DNA of 64,000 bases, taken from positions 62,001 to 126,000 of the forward strand of contig NZ_JACHLI010000010.1 in assembly GCF_014204515.1 (NCBI RefSeq), in the 5' to 3' direction. Every line of letters starts with the position of its first letter. The first letter of the stretch is position 1. The DNA comes from Pseudomonas nitroreducens. Lineage in GTDB: Bacteria > Pseudomonadota > Gammaproteobacteria > Pseudomonadales > Pseudomonadaceae. Shown here piece after piece: positions 25,159 to 34,300 of this stretch. The notes under the pieces were generated by a model that was not told the DNA's origin, did not search any database, and saw nothing but the letters and a program-made list of their open reading frames with translations. The position numbers were made by a program, and so were the translations under genes.

Positions 25159-26541
25159 ATGAGCATCACCCCGCAGACCCACGCGATTTCCCGCAACCCC
25201 GCCACCGGCGAGGTGATCAACAGCTACGCCTTCGAATCCGCCGAGGCCCTGGAGCAGTCCCTGGCCCGCGCGGCCCAGGGTTACGCCGGCTGGAAGCGCA
25301 CCCCCATCGAGCAGCGCGCCGCCGCCCTGGTGCGCCTCGGCCAGGCGCTGCGCGCCAACGCCGAAGCCTTCGCCGCCACCATCACCGCGGAGATGGGCAA
25401 GCCGATTTCCCAGGCCCGCGGCGAGGTGGAAAAGTGCGCCGGCCTGTGCGACTGGTACGCCGCCAACGGCCCGCAGATGCTCGCCCCGGAGCCCACCAGC
25501 GTCGAGCAGCAGCGCGCCTGGATCGAGTACCGCCCGCTGGGCCCGATTCTCGCGGTGATGCCGTGGAACTTCCCGGTCTGGCAGGTCCTGCGCGGCGCGG
25601 TGCCGGCGCTGCTGGCGGGCAACACCTACGTGCTCAAGCACGCGCCCAACGTCATGGGCAGCGCCTACCTGATGCAGCAGGCCTTCCAGCAGGCAGACTT
25701 CCCGGCCGGCACCTTCGAGGTGATCAACGTCGGCAATGACCTGGTGTCCCAGGCCATCCGCGACGACCGCATAGCCGCCGTCACCGGCAGCGTGCGCGCA
25801 GGCTCCGCCATCGGTTCCCAGGCCGGTGCCGCGCTGAAGAAGTGCGTGCTCGAGCTGGGCGGTTCGGACGCCTTCATCGTGCTCGCCGACGCTGACCTGG
25901 AGGTCGCGGTGAAGGCCGCCGTCGCCGGGCGCTTCCAGAACTCCGGGCAGGTCTGCGCCGCCGCCAAGCGCTTCATCATCGAAGACAGCATCGCCGACGC
26001 CTTCACCGAACGCTTCGTCGCCGCTGCCCGCGAATTGGTAATGGGTGACCCGACCCAGGCGCAGACCTACATCGGCCCGATGGCCCGCTTCGACCTGCGT
26101 GACGAGCTGGACGACCAGGTGCAGCGCACCCTGGCCGAAGGCGCCACCCTGCTGCTGGGCGGCGGCAAGGCCGAAGGCACCGGCAACTTCTACCAGCCCA
26201 CGGTGCTGGCCGACGTTACCGCGCAGATGACCTCGTTCCGCGAGGAGCTGTTCGGCCCGGTGGCTTCGATCATCCGTGCGAAGGATGCCCGTCACGCGCT
26301 GGAACTGGCCAACGACAGCGACTTCGGCCTGACTGCCACGGTGTTCACCGCCGACCTCGCCCGTGCCCGGCAGATGACCGCCGAGCTGGATGTCGGTGGC
26401 GTGTTCATCAACGGCTACAGCGCCAGTGATCCGCGCGTCGGCTTCGGCGGCGTGAAGAAGAGCGGCTTCGGCCGCGAGCTGTCGCACTTCGGCGTGCGCG
26501 AGTTCTGCAACGCCCAGACCGTCTGGGTGGATCGCCGCTGA
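25159..26541 (+). CDS. sad: NAD-dependent succinate semialdehyde dehydrogenase (Sad/YneI-like)
   Basis: 460 residues. It oxidises succinate semialdehyde to succinate, ending GABA/putrescine breakdown. ALDH features: MPWNFPVWQVLRGA (NAD site), LELGGSDAFIV with catalytic Glu, and FQNSGQVCAAAKRFI with the nucleophilic Cys. It resembles E. coli Sad over its whole length. One oddity: where that enzyme has VTVTGSVRAG this one reads AAVTGSVRAG, two residues shorter, in the strand leading to the NAD-binding Gly-Ser turn. A terminator follows at once. Confidence 0.88.
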   Translation: MSITPQTHAISRNPATGEVINSYAFESAEALEQSLARAAQGYAGWKRTPIEQRAAALVRLGQALRANAEAFAATITAEMGKPISQARGEVEKCAGLCDWYAANGPQMLAPEPTSVEQQRAWIEYRPLGPILAVMPWNFPVWQVLRGAVPALLAGNTYVLKHAPNVMGSAYLMQQAFQQADFPAGTFEVINVGNDLVSQAIRDDRIAAVTGSVRAGSAIGSQAGAALKKCVLELGGSDAFIVLADADLEVAVKAAVAGRFQNSGQVCAAAKRFIIEDSIADAFTERFVAAARELVMGDPTQAQTYIGPMARFDLRDELDDQVQRTLAEGATLLLGGGKAEGTGNFYQPTVLADVTAQMTSFREELFGPVASIIRAKDARHALELANDSDFGLTATVFTADLARARQMTAELDVGGVFINGYSASDPRVGFGGVKKSGFGRELSHFGVREFCNAQTVWVDRR

Positions 26542-26563
26542 AGCGGCATCACGCCGCCTGAAT

Positions 26564-26596
26564 GAAAAAGCCCCGGCATCTGCCGGGGCTTTTTTG
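26564..26596 (+). terminator. rho-independent terminator after sad
   Basis: AAAGCCCCGGCATCTGCCGG continuing GGCTTTTTT: GC stem, T run, 23 bp after the stop. Confidence 0.85.
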
Positions 26597-26620
26597 TGGC
26601 AACTCTGTGGCAGGGTGCAC

Positions 26621-26700
26621 CTGTAGGAGCGAGCTTGCTCGCGAACGGTGTTTCCGGCGGGTTTGTCGGTTGGGCGGTTCGCGAGCAAGCTCGCTCCTAC
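26621..26700. repeat. pair of inverted REP-like palindromes
   Basis: CTGTAGGAGCGAGCTTGCTC at 26621 faces CGAGCAAGCTCGCTCCTAC ending at 26700, a near-perfect BIME-type pair between two convergent terminators. Confidence 0.75.
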
Positions 26701-26747
26701 GAAGAGCAGACCGGCAGATGAGGTCTGCACCGGGCGGTGGATCGATG

Positions 26748-26779
26748 AAAAAAGCCCCGGCACTTGGCCGGGGCTTTTC
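26748..26779. terminator. terminator of the giant-adhesin operon
   Basis: AAAAAAGCCCCGGCACTTGG continuing CCGGGGCTTTTC. It works on the minus strand (T run there is six), 17 bp after the TolC-like gene stop at 26796, and possibly on both. Confidence 0.8.
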
Positions 26780-26795
26780 TGTTGCGCGGGCGCTA

Positions 26796-28292
26796 TCAGG
26801 GATTGGCGATCTCGCCGCGCTGCCACTGCTCCTCGCGGCTGGCCAGGCCCTGGCCGATGTCGCTGAGGGAGTCGGACTTGAGCTGTGCCGGCAGCGGGTC
26901 GAGGCCCACGCTGGCGAACACCTGGCCGTAGGCATTGCGCAGCTCGGCGTAGGCCAGGTCGCGCTGCAGGTCGGCCTGCAGGGTGTTCAGCTCGCCCTGG
27001 ATCAGCTCCAGTTCGCCGATGCCCTGGGCCTGGTGACGGTTGCGCAGTTCCTGGGTGATCTGGCCGTCGAGGCTGGCCAGTTCTTCGCTGGTCTGGAACT
27101 GCCGGCGGGCTTCCTGGTAGTTCGCCTGGGCCACGTAGAGCTGCGCCAGCACCGCCATGGACAGCGCCTGGCGCCGCGCCGCGGCGACGTCCTCGCCCGC
27201 CTTGGCGACCTTGATCGCGGCGGGCGCGGAGAGCACGTTGAACAGGTTCCAGGTGACCTTCACGCCATAGTCGGCCCAGCTCTGGTTGACCAGGTAGGAG
27301 TTGCTGTCGTAGTGCCCGCCCGCGGAGAACTCCAGGCCCGGCAGCATGCGCAGCATGGCCTTCTTGGTCTCGGCGGCGCTGATGCGGCCCTGGTAGTCCT
27401 GCTCGCGCAGTTCCGGGCGCGAGGCCAGCGCTTCGAGCTCCAGGCTCTCCATGCTCACCTTCAGCTCCGGCAGCGGGTAACCCTCGGCCGGCATGGCCAG
27501 CTTGAGGTCGGTGCCCGGCGGCAGGTTGATCAGGGTGGCCAGTTCGGTCTTGGCCAGCGACAGCGCCTTGCGCTGCACTTCCAGCTGGCGGGTCGCCTCG
27601 ATCAGCGAGCGCTGGTAGCTCATCGCCTGGACCGGGTCGCCGATGCGCTGGCTGCTGAGGTTCTGGCTGTCCTTGCGGGCCTGATCGACACGCGCGCTGA
27701 GGCTGTCGATACGGCCCAGCAGGCGTTCGGCGGCCACGGCGCGCCAGTAGGCCGAGCGCACGTCCTGGACGATGGTCTGGCGCACCTTGCGGCGGCGTTC
27801 CTCGATGATCAGGCGCTGGTCGGCCTGCTGCTTGGCGCTGACGTAGCTGACGCCGAAGTCGAGCACGTTCCACACCATGGTCAGGTCAGCGACGTCGCGG
27901 TCGCGATCCTGCGAGGTGGACGGTTCCAGGGACTGCTGGTTGGTCAGCACGCTCTTGCTGGAGGACGCGCTGACGTTGTTGCGCCCGGCGTAGCCGGCTT
28001 CCAGCGCCATGCGCGGCAGCATGTCGAAGGTCGCGAGGTCGACCTGGCGGCTGGCCAGGGCTTCTTCCATGACCTTCAGGCGACCTTCCAGGTTGTACTT
28101 GATGGCACGGGCCAGCGCTTCGTTGAGCGTCAGCGCGCCGCCCAGCGGCTCCTGGGTCTTGAACATGCCGGACAGGTCGTCGCGCGCACGCTGCTCGCTG
28201 TCGGCACGGCTGATCGGTTCGCTGGTCACGGCGCAGCCGCTGATGGCCAGCGCCAGCAGGCTGACGCTGAGGAATCGGAATTGCTTGTTCAT
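26796..28292 (-). CDS. TolC-family outer membrane lipoprotein
   Basis: 498 residues. ATG 28292 begins a lipoprotein signal (FLSVSLLALAISGCAV, lipobox Ile-Ser-Gly-Cys). The rest is the duplicated long-helix/barrel-strand pattern of outer membrane efflux proteins (LTLNEALARAIKYNLEGRL, DLTMVWNVLDFGVSYVSAKQ, GVKVTWNLFNVLSAPAAIKVAKAGE). It would give the outer-membrane channel for the export system encoded upstream. It is the last gene of the minus-strand operon, 53 bp after the giant adhesin gene. RBS is weak (GGGGGCGG). Confidence 0.88.
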   Translation of the reverse strand: MNKQFRFLSVSLLALAISGCAVTSEPISRADSEQRARDDLSGMFKTQEPLGGALTLNEALARAIKYNLEGRLKVMEEALASRQVDLATFDMLPRMALEAGYAGRNNVSASSSKSVLTNQQSLEPSTSQDRDRDVADLTMVWNVLDFGVSYVSAKQQADQRLIIEERRRKVRQTIVQDVRSAYWRAVAAERLLGRIDSLSARVDQARKDSQNLSSQRIGDPVQAMSYQRSLIEATRQLEVQRKALSLAKTELATLINLPPGTDLKLAMPAEGYPLPELKVSMESLELEALASRPELREQDYQGRISAAETKKAMLRMLPGLEFSAGGHYDSNSYLVNQSWADYGVKVTWNLFNVLSAPAAIKVAKAGEDVAAARRQALSMAVLAQLYVAQANYQEARRQFQTSEELASLDGQITQELRNRHQAQGIGELELIQGELNTLQADLQRDLAYAELRNAYGQVFASVGLDPLPAQLKSDSLSDIGQGLASREEQWQRGEIANP

Positions 28293-28345
28293 GGTGGTGG
28301 AGCCGCCCCCTGTACGGCTTCTTGTGATTGTCCGCCCTGCCACCT

Positions 28346-31300
28346 TCAGCTCGCCGGCCTTACCTGGCCGAGCTCACCGAAAGCCTGCGCCAGGTCGGCG
28401 ACCTGACGCTGCTCACGCTGGTTCATTTCATGCAATTGCTGGCCGAGGCCGTTGCCGGCGAAGACGCCGCTCAGGCCACCGCCAATATCCCCATGCCGTT
28501 GGCCAAAGGCCGACAGCGCCTGTTCGTCGCCCTCACGGGCTTCGCCGAAGATCGAGCCGAGGGTGGTGCTGGCGAAGACCCCGCCATCGCCGCCGCCGAA
28601 GCCGAGGAAGCCATGGCCGCTGTCGTCGCCGAACGCCGAGTTGCCGTTGTTCGAGAAGATCAGCGCCAGTTGGCTCTGGCTCGGGCCCTCGCGGAACACA
28701 CTGCCCAGCGCCGACTGCGCCGAACCACGGTTGCTGCTGTCGAGCAATGGAATGCTGCCCAGCGTCGGCGGGCCGGCGTTCTGCAGCGCCGACGGCACCT
28801 GCGGTGCATTGCCCGGCAGGCCGCTGTTCGTCACCACGGGGCGCACGCCCTGCTCGGTGCGGTATTGCGGGTCGCCTTCCTGGGCAATGCTGTTGATCGC
28901 ATAGACGTTGGACTGGCTGATGCCGAGCCCGGTATTGCCGGCGGCATCGGTGTAGCCCAGGTTGTTCAGCGTCACCACATTGTTCGAGCCGACGACGTTG
29001 AGCAACGGCGTCAGTGTGGCCGTCCAGGTCAGGCCGCCATCGCTGCTGCTCAGGCCGGACAGCGTGGCATTGGTGGCCGTGAGGTCGGACAGTTCGAGGC
29101 CACTGACCGGCTCGCTGAAGGTGATGGTCACCTGCGAGGACTGGCCGAGGCGCAGCTCGTTGTTGGCCACCACGACAGTCGCGCTCGGGCGCTGGGTATC
29201 GAGGGCGAAGCTGTTGGAAACGCTGGTCCCGGTTCCGCTATTGCCGGCCGCATCGGTGTAGCCGGCATTGTTCAGGCTGATGACGTTGTCGAGGCTGGTG
29301 ACGCCGGCGTTCGGAGTGAAAGTCGCCGTCCAGGTAAGGCCACCGTCGCTGGAGGTGACGGCGCTGAGCGAGCCATTGGCGACGCTCAGGTCGGCATTGT
29401 CGAAGCCGCTGACCGCCTCGCTGAAGGTGATGGTCACCAGGCTGGACTGGCCGATGGCCAGGCGCGGATCGGCGACCACAATGGTGGCCGTTGGGCGAGC
29501 GGTGTCGATGGCGTAGTTGTTCGAGATGGAAACGCCGCTGCCGGCGTTCCCCAGGGCATCGTTGACCCCGGAGTTGTCGAGGGTGATCAGGTTGCTGGCG
29601 TCGGTGACACCGATGGAAGGCGTGAAGGTCGCGGTCCAGGTGATGCCGCCGTCGCTGCTGCTGACCGCGCTCAGGGTGCCGTTGCTGACCGTCAGGTCGC
29701 TGTTGTCGAAGTTGCTCACGGCTTCGCTGAAGGTGATCGTCACCTGCGTCGACTGGCCTGCGTTCAACGCGCTGTCGGTCACCACGATGCTCGAGGTCGG
29801 GCGCTGGGTGTCGACGGTGTAGACATTGGAGGCGACGCTGCCAACCCCCGTGTTGCCGGCCAGGTCCGCCACCAGGCTGGTGTCCAGGGTGATCTGGTTG
29901 CCGCCCTGGGTGGTATTGGCGTCGGGCGTCAGGGTCGCGGTCCAGGTGCGTCCGCCGTCACTGGTCGTCAGGTTGGATAGGCTGCCGTGGCTGGCCACCA
30001 GGTCCGACAGGTCCAGCCCGGTCACCGCCTCGGAGAAGCTGATGGTCACCTGGCTGGTCTGGCCCAGACCCAGCCCGGCATCGGCTACCACGATGCTGGC
30101 CGTCGGGCGTATGCCGTCGACGATGTAGTTGTTGGAGATGGCGATACTGGCGCCCATATTGCCGGCGAGGTCCTGCACGCCACTGGTGTCGAGGACGATC
30201 AGGTTGGTCGCATCGCTGATGCCGGCGGTGGGCGTCAGAATCGCGGTCCAGGTCACGCCGCCGTCAGTGCTGCTCAGGTTGGACAGGACGCCATTGGCGA
30301 CGCTGATATCCGACAGGTCGAAGCCGCTCACCGCCTCGCTGAAGGTGATGGTCACGGCAGTGGTTTCACCGATGCCCAGACGATTGTCGGCGACCACGAT
30401 GGTGGCGGTCGGCAATGCGGTATCGATGGCGAAGTTGTTGGAGTCGGTGGTACCGACCCCACTGTTGCCCGATGCGTTGCTCACCCCGGCGTTGTTCAGG
30501 GTGATCAGGTTGCTGGCATCGGTGACATTGGCGGTCGGGGTGAGCGTCGCCGTCCAGGTGATGCCACCATCGCTGCTGCTGACGTTGCTCAGCGTACCGT
30601 TGGCGACAGTCAGGTCGCTGTTGTCGAACCCGCTGACCGCCTCGCTGAAGGTGATGGTCACCAGCGAGGTTTCGCCGGCCTTGAGGGCGGTATCGGCGAC
30701 CACGATGGTGGCGGTCGGCACCAGGGTCTGCACCGCGTAGTTGGCAGAATTGGTAGTGCCGCTGCCGCTGTTGCCGGCCAGGTCGGTGTACCCGGTGTTG
30801 TTGAGGACGATCAGGTTGGTGGCATCACTGACGCCGAGGTTCGGGGTAAAGGTGGCCGTCCAAGTAATACCGCCGTCGCTGCTGACGACGTTGCTCAACG
30901 TACCGTTGGCCACGCTCAGGTCGCTGTTGTCGAACCCGCTCACCGCCTCGCTGAAGGTGATGGTCACCAGCGAGGTTTCGCCCGGGCGCAGGTCGGTATC
31001 GGCCATGACGATGGTCGCCGTCGGGCGCTGGCTGTCGATCGCGTAGTTGTTCGAGTCGGTGCTGCCGCTGCCGGTGTTGCCCGCAGCGTCCGAAACCCCG
31101 GTGTTGTCCAGGGTGATCAGGTTGCTGGTGTCGGTGATGCCCGTGGCCGGGGTGAGGGTGACCGTCCAGGTGATGTTGTCCGAGGTGGTCAGGCCGCTGA
31201 GCGTGCCGTTTGCCACGGTCAGGTCGGCCAGGCTGAAGCCGGTCACCGCTTCGCTGAAGGTGATGGTCACCGTAGTCGCCTGGCCGATGCCGAGCGCCGT

Positions 31301-34300
31301 GTCGGCCACCACGATGGTGGCCGTCGGGCGCTGGGTGTCGATGGCGTAGTTGTTCGACGAGGTGGTGCCGCTGCCGGCGTTGCCGACGAAGTTCTGCACC
31401 CCGGAGTTGTCCAGGGTGATCAGGTTGCTGGTGTCGGTGATGCCGTTGGTCGGGGTGAAGGTCGCCGTCCAGGTGATGCCGCCATCGGCGCTGCTGACCG
31501 CGCTCAGGGTGCCGTTGCCAATGGTCAGGTCAGCATTGGTGAACCCGGTGACCGCTTCGCTGAAGGTGATGGTCACCTGCGAGGTTTCACCGATACGCAG
31601 CGAGCTGTCGGTAACCACGATGGTGGCGGTCGGCAGCACAGTGTTGATGGTGAAGTTTGCGGAGTTGGTCGTACCGGCGCCGGTGTTGCCGGCCAGGTCG
31701 GCGATGCCGGTGTTGTTCAGGGTGATCAGGTTGGTGGCGTCGTTGATGCCCGTGCTCGGGGTAAAGGTCGCCGTCCAGGTAATACCGCCGTCGCTGCTGC
31801 TGACCGCGCTCAAGGTACCGTTGGGGATGGTCAGGTCGGCGTTTGTGAAACCCGTGACCGCTTCGGAGAAGGTGATGGTCACCAGCGAGGTTTCACCGGC
31901 ATTCAGGTTAGGGTCGGCCATGACGATGGTCGCGGTCGGCCGCTGGGTGTCGATGCGGTAGTTGTTCGAATCGGTGGTGCCGCTGCCGGCGTTGCCCGAC
32001 GTGTCCGAGACCCCGGTGTTGTCCAGGGTAATGACGTTGGTGGCGTCGGTGATGCTCGAGGTCGGCGTGAACGTCGCCGTCCAGGTGATGCCACCGTCGG
32101 CGCTGCTCACCGCGCTCAGGGTGCCGTTGGCGATGGTCAGGTCGGCGTTGGTGAACCCGGTCACCGCCTCGCTGAAGGTGATGGTCACCAGCGAAGTCTG
32201 GCCGAGGGCCAGGCTGGGATTGGCAACCACGATGGTGGCCGTCGGGCGCTGGGTGTCGACGGCGTAGTTGTTCGAGTCGGTGGTGCCGCTGCCGGTGTTG
32301 CCCGCCGCGTCGGTGACCCCGGTATTGTCCAGGGTGATGACATTGGTGGCGTCGGTGAGGTTGGCGGTCGGCGTGAAGGTGGCGGTCCAGGTGATGCCGC
32401 CGTCGATGCTGCTGACCGCGCTCAGGGTGCCGTTGGCGATGGTCAGGTCGGCGTTGGAGAAGCCGGTAACCGCTTCGCTGAAGGTAATGGTCACCAGCGA
32501 GGTTTCACCGATCTTCAGCGCATTGTCGGCCACCACGATGGTCGCGGTCGGGCGGGCCGTGTCGATGGCGTAGTTGTTGGAGTTGGTGGTGCCGCTGCCG
32601 GCGTTGCCGGCCAGGTCGACGACACCGGTGTTGTCCAGGCTGATCAGGTTGGTGGTATCGGTGATGTTCGCGCTCGGCGTCAGGGTGGCCGTCCAGGTGA
32701 TGCCACCATCGCTGCTGCTCAGGCTCGACAGCGTGCCATTGGCCACGATCAGGTCGGCGAGGGTGAAGCCGCTCACCGCTTCGCTGAAGGTGATGGTCAC
32801 CTGCGAGGTTTCGCCGACCTTCAGCGCGGTATCCGATACGACGATGGTCGCGGTCGGCCGCTGGGTGTCGATGCTGTAGTTGTTCGAATCGGTGCTGCCG
32901 CTGCCGGCGTTGCCCGACAGGTCGACGACGCCGCTGTTGTCCAGGGTGATCAGGTTGCTGGTGTTGGTGAGGTTGGCGGTTGGCGTGAAGGTCGCCGTCC
33001 AGGTGATGCCGCCGTCGGCGCTGCTCACCGCGCTCAGGGTGCCGTTGGCGATGGTCAGGTCGGCGTTGGTGAAGCCGCTCACGGCTTCGCTGAAAGTGAC
33101 GGTCACCTGGGAGGTTTCGCCGATCTTCAGTGCAGTGTCGGCCACCACGATGGTCGCGGTCGGTCGCTGGGTGTCGATGGCGTAGTTGTTCGACGAGGTG
33201 CTGCCGACACCCGCCACGCCGTCGCTGATCGCGGTCACCCCGGTATTGTCGAGGGTGATCAGGTTGGTGGTGTCGGTGATGCCGTTGGTCGGGGTGAAGG
33301 TCGCCGTCCAGGTGATGCCACCATCGGCGCTGCTCACCGCGCTCAGGGTGCCGTTGGCGATGGTCAGGTCGGCGTTGGTGAAACCGGTCACCGCCCGGCT
33401 GAAGGTGAAGGTCACCAGCGAGGTTTCGCCGATCTTCAGGGCGTTGTCGGAGACGACGATGGTGGCGGTCGGCGGAGGAGCGTAGGTGGAGTCGATCAAA
33501 CCCGACGAAGCGCTGGCCTTGCCGCTGTCACTGAACGAAGCACCGTCAGCGACAGTGCCGCTGAAGCCAGCTCCGCCGCCGCCAGCGACACCGGAGTTGT
33601 TGAAGAAGGACACACTGCTCTTCTGGTAATGCAGCGTACCGGCGACCAGGATGGCGCCGGCCGCGTCACCGCCCACGGTGCCCGCCGTGGCCGAGCTGCC
33701 GGCGGAACCACCGCCGCCCGCCGCCAGGTTTCCGAGGATCACGGTGTCGGTCATGTTGACCGTCGCCCCCGCGGCAATTGCCATCGCGCCCGCTGCGCTA
33801 CCGCCCTTGCCAGCCAGTGTCGTTCCGGCCAGGCCATAGCCGCCTGCCCCGCCGCCACCACCGACGGAGCCGAGGATGCCGGATGCCTTGCCGCCGGCGC
33901 CGCCCTGGTAGTAGTTGTAACCGATCGCGCCGCCGGTGTAGGAGCCGCCGAGACCACCGGCGGTGCTACCGCCCTTGCCTCCGAGTGGGCCGCCCAGGCC
34001 AGCGGTACCCACACCGTTACCCGTGGAGGGGCTGCCCGGGTTGCCGTAGCCACCACCACCGGCGCCACCACCTTTGTTGCTGAAGCCCGCACCGCCACCA
34101 CCACCATAGGAAGTCAGTTGCGGTTGGGAGGAACCGCTACCACCACCGCCTGCGGCAGCGACGTTGTAGCGGATGATCGAATGGCTGATGTTCGCCGTGC
34201 CGCCGCTCACCAGGATACCGGCGCCCAGGGCGTCGCCGCCTTGGCTTCCGGCGACTCCCGGTGCGCTGCCACCATCGCCACCGGCGCCGGAGAGCAAGCC

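Noticed and set aside
28346..28920. RTX type I secretion signal at the C-terminus of the giant protein
   Set aside because: There is no GGxGxDxxx nonapeptide. The tail is Gly/Ser/Gln-rich but does not match the RTX pattern, and no ABC ATPase is encoded nearby.
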